From Agarophyton chilense (taxonomy: Eukaryota > Rhodophyta > Florideophyceae > Gracilariales > Gracilariaceae), in assembly GCA_030374765.1 (NCBI GenBank), contig JARGXX010000037.1, positions 248,001 through 312,000 of the forward strand: a DNA stretch of 64,000 bases, in the 5' to 3' direction. The position numbers and the translations under genes were made by a program. How positions within the stretch are numbered: the first letter of the stretch is position 1; each line of letters starts with the position of its first letter. The notes under the pieces were generated by a model. That model made no database searches. It saw only the letters and a program-made list of their open reading frames with translations, and was not told the origin of the DNA. Shown piece after piece: positions 41,829 to 51,943 of the stretch.

Positions 41829-44705
41829 ATGGTCACCACACCGATACCAAAGGGCAGACCACCGCTGATTCCAATTCAGGATAATGCTCGGACAATCGAC
41901 TCTCCCCTAGGTTCGGCGGCAACGAAACCAGTGGCCGGTTTCACTCCAACGAAGCGCGATCGAGACGAGCTCCAGCGCCGCCTTCCTATCAAGCCACTAC
42001 CGCGAAACTCACGTTGCAACTACGAAACAGCAACAGCTCCTGATGACCGCGATGAACAAGGCAATTCGCAGAGGAAAAAAGCAAAAGGCGCGAATTCGAA
42101 GAAGCGTGTGTCTTTCGGTGGCAATTCCGTCAAAATCATAACTGAGCACGGCGACGGACGAAGCACGCTTTCAAGGTCAGCTATTCAGGTATCTCCGAGA
42201 ATTCCCAGCGTAGATGTACCTCGCACTCCACCATTGTCTCGCCGAAGTCCAGTACTGGTATCCGGCATAAATGATGATAGTGATATGGACACACTATCCC
42301 CAACTCGGGCCCCATCAAGAGTCAGCGACTCTCCGTCTCGTTTTCCTCTGCGGTCGCCCTCGAGGAATTCTGCTCGATCTCCACAGCCTCAACGTCTTTC
42401 CATTGCTGAACGAGCGCGCGACAGGCAGTCCTTTGGGCTATTTTACGACGAAGATGTCACTATTGTGGGTCGTGGAATACGTATTGAAAGCGGAGAAGAA
42501 GATACTACTCAACCACTTCCGCCTTTAGGCCAATCCGTAATTGACGATAGGGAATCAGATCCTGTTGATGGAGATATTACATTCGATCTGGGATATGGGT
42601 ACCACGACCTCATGAATCAGGCTCGATATGATGAAGCGCAACATTTTAACGTGAATCTAGACACGAAGAGCCCTGCGAGATCGAGCTCAGTTCCTGAACA
42701 ACGAAACCTTCTGCGTGACTACGCTACATTCCAAGACTCAACTCTCAATCCTCGAAAAGACCATTCTAATGCAGCAGACTCCGAACGAGATACGGCCCCA
42801 GAGGAGAAAGTAACGAATCATGCAACGCAAAGAAGTCTATCTTCTACTGCTGATGAACGAAGAACCCTCGAGGTTGAGCCTCGTGATCACATCTACGGGG
42901 ACAGTATTAATGAAGATGTCGCGTTGCTGAAGATTCCAGGGGGAGAAAACGATGGTGATGGGCTTTCAGAAAACTTGATCCCTTCAGAGAAGTTACGCTC
43001 TGATTCTGGGCAAACAAATAGCACGTCCCTACATGAAGCCGAAAAAGATATTACCCCAGAGCTTCTGCCCACGGCCTCGACGGATCTCTTTAAGGATGGG
43101 TCTAAGCCACAGGAAACCCTTCAGGTATCCAACGTTGAATCTCCCGGTCTCCCACCGGCTCTTGGCGACATACCTGATACACCAAACCAACCCGCGATGG
43201 AAGAATACGAAGGGCTTTTAGATTCTGCGATGGCTTCCAGTGGTCTCTTATCAACAGAATCGAATGTCGAAGCAGCAAACAATCAAGACTTCAGTCTTGA
43301 TGAGCTCTTGCGTCGACTCGACGTCCGCTTCGACAATCCGACGCGAACCGCCTATCGGGATGTTTCTATTGCGCCTATTGACTCAATACCTCCGCAATTT
43401 GATCCTTCCTCTTCAGAATTCGCGTTGTACGAGTGTGGAAAGGAAAATTTCTATTTAGAGAGGCTTCGCATGGAAAAGAAGAGACTAAAAGATGAGATCG
43501 CTTCTGTGCTTGATTCAATCAAATCTTTAGAAGAGGAGATTAGAGTTATTCGACCCCCCATGGTTCAGATGTTAACCGACTACAAAGATCTGTCTACAAG
43601 ACGGGGCACAGATTTCCAATGTGTTGTGAGACGCCTGAGGAAGGCATCTGCATTCCAAGCGAAAGAAAAATGGGTTGATTCTCGAAAAGAATGGGAGGGA
43701 ATTATCTGCGATCAGTTAGAAAAATGCGCAGATGTTCTTGAGAACGATAATACTACGTGTCAAGCACACCTGACCCGCACTCTTGACTTGTGTTCAAAGT
43801 TGGCCGAAGCAGACGAATCCGAGGGTTTGGAAAAGGAACGGTTAGATCCGGATAGAAGTAGACGCTTGGTCATTCGGGACATGTCTTTCATTAAGGGGTT
43901 GAGAGAGTTTCTTGCCACTCAGGAGTTTGACAAAAGCGGCCTTCTGAAGAAACTAGCCATTCTCGAACCAAAGGAAGTCAAACTTTCACGCGAAAGAGAT
44001 GAATTGAAGTATGTCGGAAATGACTCTCAAGCCATGAAAAAAAGAATCGCCAAGAAGCGTGAAGAGTTCTCAACCATTGCAAGCGTGACTGGCGTCTTAA
44101 TCACCGAGATGAGCATGAACATAATTTCTGTAACACTTTGCGGTCTTGCTGATCTTAATTTCAGCCTTCATGACAATCGGATAATTAACACGACGTGCAA
44201 ACCAGTCAAGTTATTCGGGGGCGCTCAAAAAGCAAAGTTCCAGAATCTTATCGATGACTCCGTTAAAATTTTTGGGTCGGCAGTATCTGTGAAGGGTATC
44301 AAATTCGTTCACGAGATTCCCCCAATGCTTCGCAGATTCGCATATACGCTCATGAAGACGCAGTATTTTCTCGAAGAGGCTTGCAGATACTACATGAACC
44401 ATTTGGGATCTTTGACTTCGTCTACCGTCACTGAAGTTGATGGAAACGCGCACGTCAGAGTTCTTGTTTCCGGAATGTTTCACTCCATGAGCTTGCGATC
44501 GCATTTTGACGTCGTATTATCTTGGACGGCATCCTCAACTGAGAGCGGTGAGAACGCTCATCAAGAACTGGTCGTAGAGGAGATCAAGAGAACCATCGGT
44601 ACGCTTCCCGACGACGACGATATCAGAACAGCTGTTCAGAAAGGCGTGAGAAGCAACTTATGTAGTGTCTGTGACTCGTTCCAGGCTGTATCAGATTTGT
44701 TGTGA
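41829..44705 (+). CDS. KNL1: kinetochore scaffold KNL1/Spc7 homologue
   Basis: 958 residues from ATG 41829; I chose this over upstream in-frame codons because the Lys/Pro-rich N-terminus (MVTTPIPKGRPP) starts the conserved-looking part. KRVSF at residues 92-96 is the RVSF docking motif for PP1 phosphatase, placed N-terminally as in KNL1. Then come a long Ser/Pro-rich, acidic disordered region and MELT-like words such as GDITFDL. Residues about 600-800 are the Spc7 domain: FSLDELLRRLDVRF, the typical opening, then a long coiled coil. The last 150 residues would be the tandem RWD region that binds the Mis12 complex. KNL1 links outer-kinetochore Mis12/Ndc80 to Bub checkpoint proteins in the nucleus. 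Its 3' end converges on the next gene with 143 bp between stops. Confidence 0.8.
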   Translation: MVTTPIPKGRPPLIPIQDNARTIDSPLGSAATKPVAGFTPTKRDRDELQRRLPIKPLPRNSRCNYETATAPDDRDEQGNSQRKKAKGANSKKRVSFGGNSVKIITEHGDGRSTLSRSAIQVSPRIPSVDVPRTPPLSRRSPVLVSGINDDSDMDTLSPTRAPSRVSDSPSRFPLRSPSRNSARSPQPQRLSIAERARDRQSFGLFYDEDVTIVGRGIRIESGEEDTTQPLPPLGQSVIDDRESDPVDGDITFDLGYGYHDLMNQARYDEAQHFNVNLDTKSPARSSSVPEQRNLLRDYATFQDSTLNPRKDHSNAADSERDTAPEEKVTNHATQRSLSSTADERRTLEVEPRDHIYGDSINEDVALLKIPGGENDGDGLSENLIPSEKLRSDSGQTNSTSLHEAEKDITPELLPTASTDLFKDGSKPQETLQVSNVESPGLPPALGDIPDTPNQPAMEEYEGLLDSAMASSGLLSTESNVEAANNQDFSLDELLRRLDVRFDNPTRTAYRDVSIAPIDSIPPQFDPSSSEFALYECGKENFYLERLRMEKKRLKDEIASVLDSIKSLEEEIRVIRPPMVQMLTDYKDLSTRRGTDFQCVVRRLRKASAFQAKEKWVDSRKEWEGIICDQLEKCADVLENDNTTCQAHLTRTLDLCSKLAEADESEGLEKERLDPDRSRRLVIRDMSFIKGLREFLATQEFDKSGLLKKLAILEPKEVKLSRERDELKYVGNDSQAMKKRIAKKREEFSTIASVTGVLITEMSMNIISVTLCGLADLNFSLHDNRIINTTCKPVKLFGGAQKAKFQNLIDDSVKIFGSAVSVKGIKFVHEIPPMLRRFAYTLMKTQYFLEEACRYYMNHLGSLTSSTVTEVDGNAHVRVLVSGMFHSMSLRSHFDVVLSWTASSTESGENAHQELVVEEIKRTIGTLPDDDDIRTAVQKGVRSNLCSVCDSFQAVSDLL

Positions 44706-44848
44706 GGAAAGCATCTTCTCAGCAAAGTTTATTGTATTCGTTTAAGGGGTTCTTTCTTCTTGAAGGGGCTGGCCAGCTTCTTGTGAACAGGCCAGACCAA
44801 GGAGCAGCCATTACTAATGCTCTAGATTGTCTTGCTTGCGTGACGGGG

Positions 44849-46261
44849 CTATTGAAACCGTGTATTTGCAGAAGTATTTCCAGAATTCTTTGCTAAACCC
44901 TCCATCTTCGACAGTAAGGGATGTGCCGCCCAACTTGCAGCTACTTTTCTACGATGATTATCAGTGGGCATCCTAAGAAGGTAAGCTAAACGCCTTGCAG
45001 CCCACGCAACTTTCCCATCGAGCTCTGGTCCTGGGGATGTAGTAACCGATGCATCCATCGAGCCCAAAACCATCATTTCTCCAAGATGAGTGTAGCTGAA
45101 CCGAAGTTTTGGATTATCGGTAAGGGACGCCCAAACGTTCCACGCAACATACTCTGCTTGTTGAGTAGCAACCTGTGCTGTGCCATAATACCCATCATTA
45201 GGCGGGGCTAAGCATCCATCTCCTAATGCATACAAACAATCGTGGTATCCTTCGACCTGAAGCATGCTGTCAGTTACTAATCGCCCTTTCGAATCGATTT
45301 GCAGTCCAAAGTCCTGTTGAATTGTGCTCGGTCTACTCCCAGCTGTCCATAATACGATATCATAAGGATATTCCAGAGTTTCATAATCCACATCTTCAGC
45401 ATCTTGCTTCCTTCGAATTTCGACAGTTTCCTCCGTGATAGCACTTACTCTGGAAAGGTATTCGACAGCCACGCCGTTGGAAGATAGTGTCTTTTCTGAG
45501 GTTTTTCTGTTAAATGTTGTACCCTTTGACAGGACACGATCTGAGGGTTCGACTATCATTACACTTCCCGAAGAACCCAGCTCTTCAGCCAAACAAGATG
45601 CAAGTTCCACTCCACTAAAGCCTCCTCCAACGACAATGATGTTCGTAATATCTCCGCTTCGCCTTTTCTGTTTTACATCTTTAAGTTTATGCTTCAAACG
45701 GTTCGCATGCGACAGGTTATAAAATGGTATGGCGAACTCATCAGCTCCTGGAACGGAATCAAGATTAAGGGGTTCGGCGCCCATAGCAAGCACAGCTCGG
45801 TCATAGGATAAATGGAACGGGTTGTTATTGTTTTTCCCAAAACAGATACCTTGTATTGTTTTTTTCTGCAGGTCGAGTCCATCTACCTCACCCTGTAAAA
45901 ATTCAATCGATGTATCCTGCAGTAGGTCTTCAAACTTTGGTGCGATTTCCCATTGCTCAACCTGACCCAACGCGAGTTCGTAAAGCATTGGAACGAAGCA
46001 AAAACGGGGTGATTTGTCTATAACGGTAATTTTAGGTTTCGTGAGTCGAGTCCATGGTAGCGTAATCAGCCGTAAAGCCACAGAGAGGCCTCCATGACCA
46101 CCCCCAACGATCGCGATGTTCGGCCTCAAGACAGCCTTTGTCGTGTTGGGCCGTGTTCTTGAATAGTTGGGCACCCTCAGCAATCCGTAGCGCGCGAATT
46201 GTGGGGTAGCACCAAGCTTTGAGGCTATAGCGAAACCCATATATCCACGAACTCTCTCCAT
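44849..46261 (-). CDS. NDC1: type II NAD(P)H dehydrogenase, NDC1-type (plastid)
   Basis: 470 residues, ATG 46261. Residues 1-47 are basic and Ser/Thr/Arg-containing, a likely plastid (possibly also mitochondrial) presequence. IAIVGGGHGGLSVA near 49-62 binds FAD; IIVVGGGFSGVELA near 213-226 binds NAD(P)H; LYALGDG near 345 is the second FAD contact. The block FVPMLYELALGQVEQWEIAPKF and the C-terminal LGEMMVLG...ARRLAYLLRMPTDNHR are specific to NDC1 rather than NDA/NDB. In plants NDC1 sits in plastoglobules and reduces plastoquinone and a phylloquinone precursor. No EF-hand is present. Single exon. Confidence 0.9.
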   Translation of the reverse strand: MERVRGYMGFAIASKLGATPQFARYGLLRVPNYSRTRPNTTKAVLRPNIAIVGGGHGGLSVALRLITLPWTRLTKPKITVIDKSPRFCFVPMLYELALGQVEQWEIAPKFEDLLQDTSIEFLQGEVDGLDLQKKTIQGICFGKNNNNPFHLSYDRAVLAMGAEPLNLDSVPGADEFAIPFYNLSHANRLKHKLKDVKQKRRSGDITNIIVVGGGFSGVELASCLAEELGSSGSVMIVEPSDRVLSKGTTFNRKTSEKTLSSNGVAVEYLSRVSAITEETVEIRRKQDAEDVDYETLEYPYDIVLWTAGSRPSTIQQDFGLQIDSKGRLVTDSMLQVEGYHDCLYALGDGCLAPPNDGYYGTAQVATQQAEYVAWNVWASLTDNPKLRFSYTHLGEMMVLGSMDASVTTSPGPELDGKVAWAARRLAYLLRMPTDNHRRKVAASWAAHPLLSKMEGLAKNSGNTSANTRFQ

Positions 46262-48702
46262 CCTGGTAGCTCTGAATACCTGGACTTCGCTACTATGGTC
46301 GGGGAACGTGCTTCAGAAATATTCAGAGCGTCAGGGCTGTCCACGCCAGTGCGTGCCAAAAACAGATGTCTGAGTTGGTCTGAGCTAAGTCAATGAGCAA
46401 CCTGTACTATGCTCTGGATTCTAATTTTCCTCAGAGGGAGTACAAGCCCATCCTCGAGACGCAACCCACGGGCTTGTGGTCGGACGTTCTACGTTCTTGT
46501 GGAACACTTGAACAGCATGCACCGCAGAACCACTGTTGAAATGGTTTGGGGCCAAAATAAATGTCTGCGCTGTATGGATTTCATTTACCCTTGTCAACAC
46601 GTCATTTGGTATCTGTTGGTCGGCCTCGACATCGGGGAGGAATTTCAGTTTACGCTTGCGCCATGTGAGCGCTTGGTCGTGCGATAGTTGTTAATTGTCG
46701 TGATGAGATAATGAAAGGAGTCGGTTTAGCTGGTGCAGTCTTCGTCGCGAGTGCCTGCCCAGAATTTTGAATCGCAACGTCAGATTTGATCAATACTTTC
46801 GTCTTGTGCCCCATCTTTACCAATCTCTCCCCTACTCTCAAGGATTGGGCACTGTCTTATTTATCGTCATGGTTCTTTTTAAGACTTGTGCTTTTAATCT
46901 TCGTTACGCTTGAGATTTGCTGCATATCACGAAATCCCCTTTCCCGCTTCTGAGAACATGGCTAATGTGGTACTCTCAGACAGCGTGAGGACCCAGAAAG
47001 CTCTTTGATTCCGCCGAGCATCGTATTTCAGATTCATCTCGCCTTCTCATCCGTCGTTTCGATCCCTTGCACGCCCTCAATCATTCTCCCGATAGACATT
47101 ACCAGGGACTATACATAACCACCTTTTGCCGTTTAATAGACCTTGTCATTTCTTCTTCATCCAATTCTCAAACCATCTTCGTGGCAGAGAGGAGCACCTC
47201 GTTTGACTTTTACAGCAAAAGCCTCGGGGCCCATTTGCTCTCATTATGTAATCACCTGGATTTGATCTTGATTACTAGCATACGCAAAACACAAAAAAAT
47301 AGCATAGACATCGGAACTGGGAGCTCAACTGTAGTGCCGCACCGTTCTCCCAATTTATGAGAGCCCTTCGTAGAGCCCCTGAGGAAGACCCAAGGGGAAA
47401 GAAGCGAGGAAAATGTCGATGGATATCCTTCTATAAAAGACTCAGGGCCATGCTTCCGTGCATCCATGTGGGTGTCTTCTATCGACAGACATCATGGTTC
47501 CAAGATCAATTGTGCGGCGGACTTGCCTCTTGGGTGAGATATACCGATCGATATCTCGGATCTCATTGCATTTCTTTTCCATTGGTGTTCGTCTTTCTTC
47601 GATGGAAGCCAAATTTGAAAGTTGGTGTCCAAAGCCTCATCTACTTTAAAGATAGTTCTTCTCCCTCAGAAGATCCAAAATATAGTACAGTAGTTGCTTT
47701 GTGATCTGTGCACATTGGACTTTCTCGTCTTTCCTTTGGTGGAAGAATTATATCTGCGGGATTAGGTTTGTCTTAGGACACCTAAACACGATGTCACTGC
47801 TATCTGGTTTATCTTGCTCGGTTTTTGGGAGAAATGCTTTCTTGCGTTGTCAACGCTCAACTGGAGCGTTCCCATGGACAAGAGCTCCTGTACTTCGAAA
47901 CGGTTCTTGCCTTGTTTGTATACTAAAGAGTTTCAGACCCTTGGCATTTCATACCTTTCTTGCACCCGTACCTTGGTGTGGTCACAGCGATGTCCTTTTC
48001 TTTTGGTGCGCAGTATGGTTTTGTTCAAAGCGGACGGACTTTCTTTGATAGACAAACTGCTCGCAATGCAGAAGTGTCAGTATTACACGGGTAATGTTTC
48101 GAAGATGCCCTCGGATTTCATTATATGTGGTTCTCACAGAATTGCGATGCGAAAGTTCTCTTGACATTTGCTCTACGACAGCCCGCTGTCCCTTTCAAGT
48201 AGATGATACAAGAACAGTTTTATCTGCCTAAGACTCGTCTGAACGGTCAATTCGCTAGCCGTTCGGCGTTTTTAACCGGTAAAGTACGTCTGCAAATGAC
48301 CCCGCGTAGCTGCACGAACGCAGTAAACCACGAGCCTGCCGTCATAGGGTGATCTTTCCGCCCTCTGCTAGAGGGAACGAATGATTGCAAAGGAGCCCAC
48401 GGATCGGGGATTCCAGGGCTTGTCCTTGGAAGAACTACACTCAAGTCTGATGACGATGAATGGTTACGACTCTTCCACCTGCCCTCGCCGATAACGTGAA
48501 TGTGGGTTGGAAAAGAAGGTTTCGATGTTTACTATCTGCGGCAAACTTTTGTGCGATTGCTTTGTCGTGGCGTACACACCCCTTAGCCGACGATGTCCGG
48601 AGGTTAAATGAAAAAGTACAAGAGAAGGTGTTCGCGACAGTCGTCGGTGATGAAACTTAAGTGCGCTCGGAAAGGTCCAAGGGATCACAAAAATTCTTCT
48701 GA
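46262..48702. other. no recognisable gene
   Basis: About 2.4 kb upstream of NDC1. Several frames of 60-116 codons (for example 47357-47704 and 47814-48164 on the plus strand) have no motif or sensible start. Possibly decayed transposon sequence towards the right end, next to a LINE relic. Confidence 0.4.
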
Positions 48703-48720
48703 GAGAGAAATATTTCTCTC
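48703..48720. repeat. 18-bp perfect palindrome
   Basis: GAGAGAAATATTTCTCTC reads identically on both strands. It lies just beyond the 3' end of LINE relic C, whose tail is also GAGAGA-rich. Confidence 0.85.
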
Positions 48721-48739
48721 ACGTGAGCGACAGGAGAGC

Positions 48740-48890
48740 TACCTTATAGACAGATCTCTCTCCTAGGGAAGGCCAAAAACTTTGACGGCCACTGCTTCAC
48801 CAGATCTATCAATAACTTGTCCTTTCTTGTCTTCCGTCCCTTGTTGGGAGAACACACCCGTCGAACCATCCTCACGAGAGAAAAACGGAT
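48740..48890 (-). mobile_element. LINE 3' end, relic C
   Basis: Reading leftwards, KGRKTRKDKLLIDLVKQWPSKFLAFPRRE ends in the same hhKxW..KhLhF..RE pattern as the LINE endings at 24.8 kb and 28.2 kb, and is followed by AGGAGAGAGATC and more GAGA sequence. Only about 50 codons are recognisable. Confidence 0.4.
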
Positions 48891-49002
48891 GTTTACATGA
48901 AAAGGGGGGCGATCGTTTATAGTTACTTTAATGCACAAAGTGAGCCACGCGTGGAAATAATGATGAGAATAAGACAAAGTACTTGCTTTCAGCACTAGGT
49001 TG

Positions 49003-49797
49003 CTATCCGAAGTATGAATTCATGACGAAAACACACAGATTGAACTTGACTAGAGTGGTGAAAAGAAATATGAAGGCAACTGCAACTATAGGATACAAGA
49101 ATATCGTCGTGTGTTGCAAAAAAGGGAGCACGTCGTAACCAAGGAAAGTGACATAAAAGTAATATCCGAAAGCAAGTGCGTATGTCGCATTGGCCAGCAA
49201 GGTGAACACATAACCATCTCGCATGAAAAGAAGTAAGAAGAAATATTGCAGTACGTAGAGAAGAATGAAAAAGGGGAAGAACGAATTGCAGTGAACATCG
49301 AAGGCATAGAGCCATTCCACTTTCTGATCGGTCGTATGGCTTCCTGTGCTTTCTATCCGCAGGTATTGATTTGCCGCATACCACCCAAGGGTAGCTGCTA
49401 ATACACCGATTAGGCCGAAATCAACAACAATGGCATATAAGATAGTTTTGAAAAAACCAGACAGGTTCTTGTGAAAAGCGATAGCGTATCCAAGAGACGA
49501 AATCGCCATGAAGTACACCATTATTGCTACGAAGGCGGGATCTGTAAGGCATTCGGATTTTTTTGTTAGGAATGAGAAAACTGAGGAAGAACAATCGCTC
49601 AAAAAACCTCTAGTTCGATTAAGCAAAGGTAATTTGGGATACGTACCGTCTCGTGCCCATTGATTCTTCGTTTGCTTGTGATATTTGGTCGTCCGATACA
49701 CGCGAGATGGTGATATGCAGAGGTATAGCATTTGCCATAAAGTATAATCAATGTCCATCTGAGGATATTGGAAGAAACGGCGCACGTATTCGGGCAT
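49003..49797 (-). CDS. UNC50: UNC-50/GMH1 family Golgi membrane protein (two exons)
   Basis: Exon 1 is 49647-49797 and exon 2 49003-49541; spliced product 229 residues. The family block RRFFQYPQMDIDYTLWQMLYL...SPSRVYR...KQTKNQWARD leads straight into DPAF once the intron is removed. Five hydrophobic helices follow, with VEWLYAFDVHCNSFFP and YYFYVTFLGYDVLPFLQHT, both hallmarks. UNC-50 proteins sit in the Golgi/ER and affect membrane traffic, including receptor assembly in animals. The N-terminus is about 40 residues shorter than animal members, so an upstream exon is possible. The stop lies at the left end; no close neighbour gene overlaps. Confidence 0.9.
   Translation of the reverse strand: MPEYVRRFFQYPQMDIDYTLWQMLYLCISPSRVYRTTKYHKQTKNQWARDGTYPKLPLLNRTRGFLSDCSSSVFSFLTKKSECLTDPAFVAIMVYFMAISSLGYAIAFHKNLSGFFKTILYAIVVDFGLIGVLAATLGWYAANQYLRIESTGSHTTDQKVEWLYAFDVHCNSFFPFFILLYVLQYFFLLLFMRDGYVFTLLANATYALAFGYYFYVTFLGYDVLPFLQHTTIFLYPIVAVAFIFLFTTLVKFNLCVFVMNSYFG
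49542..49646 (-). other. 105-bp GT-AG intron in UNC50, length divisible by three and without stops
   Basis: On the coding strand it begins GTACGT and ends CCTTACAG. It splits an Asp codon (G|AT) so that WARD continues with DPAF as in other family members. Retained, it would add 35 residues (starting GTYPKLPLLN) without a stop or frame change. Confidence 0.88.
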
Positions 49798-50599
49798 TTG
49801 AAGAGAGCTCCCACCAATCTATGTTCGACGTCAGCAAAAGCGGTGTAAAACGACGGAAACTGTAACCCAAGCACACGTACCGTGCTGTTTGCGCTCTTTG
49901 CGCCGTAAAGCGGCAAGCTGATCGTACTCGACATGGGTATAGTGTGATTGTTGGCAACTACAACCGTGAAACCAACAAAATGTGGTAACGACACCCCTGG
50001 TTCACACACAAGTTCTTCCTTACGGAAATGAGGTCGTGATGGAAATTTGGCGTCGCTTCAACCTTCAAGTACTCCCAAAAAAAAACAGTGAGTACAAAAA
50101 GATAAGGGGGAATAACCGTGTGGCAGTGCTCGACGGAAGACAGGAGAGGCACACTGAACACTAAATCGGCTGCCCCAACCTGGAATGAGACTGAACTTAA
50201 AATGACTTGCCAGTGTTCGAGTGCTGTTTCGAGCGAAATACTCAAAAATAGGTGGAAATAACGCTATTTTGGTTTACATTTTTTCTATCTTATCAGTGTG
50301 CCGCAAGCCGAGTGAATGTGTCGAGCTTCTTCCGATATGTACTACAGTACCTTTTCACATTGACCGGTACGAAACCATGTAAGAGGAGCTATCACACATT
50401 TGCATGAGAAAAACCTTCACAACTTTGGTTGGTACGAACTGGAACTGATGAAAAGCAGACAGATTTGCGAAACAGAGTGCATAAATGCGCTTCACGAAAC
50501 CCTCACTTTTCCTTGACGGAAGGAGGGAGAGCGGACACTTAATTGAGTCAAGACGATACTTTTCGTCCTTACACGGGCATGAAGTAGAGCCATCATACC
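49798..50599. other. no recognisable gene
   Basis: Upstream region of UNC50 and the 3' flank of the dephospho-CoA kinase gene. Minus-strand frames (49599-50009, 49958-50245) overlap the UNC50 start and have no motifs; a short upstream exon of UNC50 could lie here. Confidence 0.4.
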
Positions 50600-51289
50600 T
50601 CATTGCTGAAAAAGTCGAAATAAAACGTTTCCCAATGCAGCAAGAACCAGACCACGAAGAGCTATTTCACCAGCCTTTGATGGTTTCAGTCGATCTAATG
50701 TATTGATCGCATTGTTTTGTAGCTGAATCTCATTTCCTGTATTGTCAATGACGAATTTCGCTCGCTTCTTCTTTTCATCAAGAGACATCTGACTTCCTAT
50801 TCTTCTTTTCGCTTCTTCTTCAGTCATGCCTTGACCTGAGTCTCGTCGCACTAATCTTTCTAGCTGCTGCTGCGGACTGCAACTTACGACCACCGTTGCC
50901 GAACAAAAGGGAAGGAGGGTGCCACTTTCAAAAAGTAAGGGGGTATCCAGGACAATTATGGGTTTCCACTTGATGAAGACTGCAACAAACAGCTGTGAAA
51001 GCATTCCAAACATAATAAAAGGGTGCGTTCGCAGATTCAAAGCATTTCGCTGTCTAGGGTCTGAAAAGACAAGTTTTCCTAGCTTTGGGCGATTTAATGT
51101 GCCGTCTGGATTGAATACCGAAGGCCCGAAGTGGCGTTTTAACAGCCAATACGCTGGTTTTCCCGGTTGCACTACATCTCGAGCTATTTTGTCCGCATCA
51201 ATGATGGTGATGTCTCTGGACCTCCATATCGCAGATACTGTCGATTTTCCAGTTGCAATCCCTCCCGTCAACCCTATGATCTTCGGCAT
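50600..51289 (-). CDS. coaE: dephospho-CoA kinase
   Basis: 229 residues, ATG 51289. It phosphorylates the 3'-OH of dephospho-CoA with ATP, the last step of coenzyme A synthesis. IGLTGGIATGKST at residues 5-17 is the P-loop; DADKIARDV near 33-41 and the LDTPLLFESG segment near 112-121 are family signatures; RRDSGQGMTEEEAKRRI near 148 is the lid. Length suits the family (about 200-230). No targeting peptide, so cytosolic; the C-terminal ~25 residues are hydrophobic and may contact membranes. It is divergent from the ferredoxin gene across 654 bp. Confidence 0.92.
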   Translation of the reverse strand: MPKIIGLTGGIATGKSTVSAIWRSRDITIIDADKIARDVVQPGKPAYWLLKRHFGPSVFNPDGTLNRPKLGKLVFSDPRQRNALNLRTHPFIMFGMLSQLFVAVFIKWKPIIVLDTPLLFESGTLLPFCSATVVVSCSPQQQLERLVRRDSGQGMTEEEAKRRIGSQMSLDEKKKRAKFVIDNTGNEIQLQNNAINTLDRLKPSKAGEIALRGLVLAALGNVLFRLFQQ

Positions 51290-51943
51290 GTCTCTTGATT
51301 AGTATATACGACAGATATTCTGACGTTCGTAAACGATTTAGATGATTGGTGTACTTGTTCGCAGTTTGAATCCGTGAACGATCGACTAGAGCAAAACGTA
51401 CAAACGATGGTCAGTCTGTGCTGTGCTTGTATCCCTTTGGAACTCTGTAACGATGGTGAAAGATAAAGATCGATGGGTGAGGTGGAAATCGAGGAGTGGA
51501 TTAGATTGTAAATGAAAAAGTCAAAAACGTATTGTCTGTTTCAATTCCTCTGTTCACCTGCAGCGGAAAGCGATGCATGCCAAATCCATGTGGCCCAACG
51601 AAATGGCACCAAACTTCGAAGCGCGCCAATGGCGTTGTTTCCGCCACACAGTTCCAGCGCAATCTCTTCCTGTCACGTTGAAGCGTGCAGGAGCCACATT
51701 TCCGGTCATTTCGCTGAGATCTTTCCCATAGCGTCACCCCATCGCGTTATCCTTCACATCTCCCACGTGCAAGTACTCAAGAAGTTGCTTTCCCGTGCGC
51801 GAGGTCACCGCTGCTCACTCAAAAGCTCCGTAATTTTCTCGCCCGAAAAGTTTCTCGGATTACGCTCATCAACCGGCATTTTTTTCCACTAGGTATTCGT
51901 CGAAGCAGCCGAGAAGGAGGCCCAAAGAACGCCCGAACTACAA
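51290..51943. other. shared upstream region of coaE and ferredoxin genes
   Basis: A divergent intergenic region. A 126-codon plus frame at 51512-51892 has no motif and is treated as chance. No clear TATA box recognised. Confidence 0.4.

Noticed and set aside
47357-47704. 115-codon plus frame upstream of NDC1
   Set aside because: No motif; several overlapping frames of like size occur in the same interval.
51512-51892. 126-codon plus frame before the ferredoxin gene
   Set aside because: Lies entirely in the divergent upstream region and ends 52 bp before the ferredoxin ATG in another phase; no motif.
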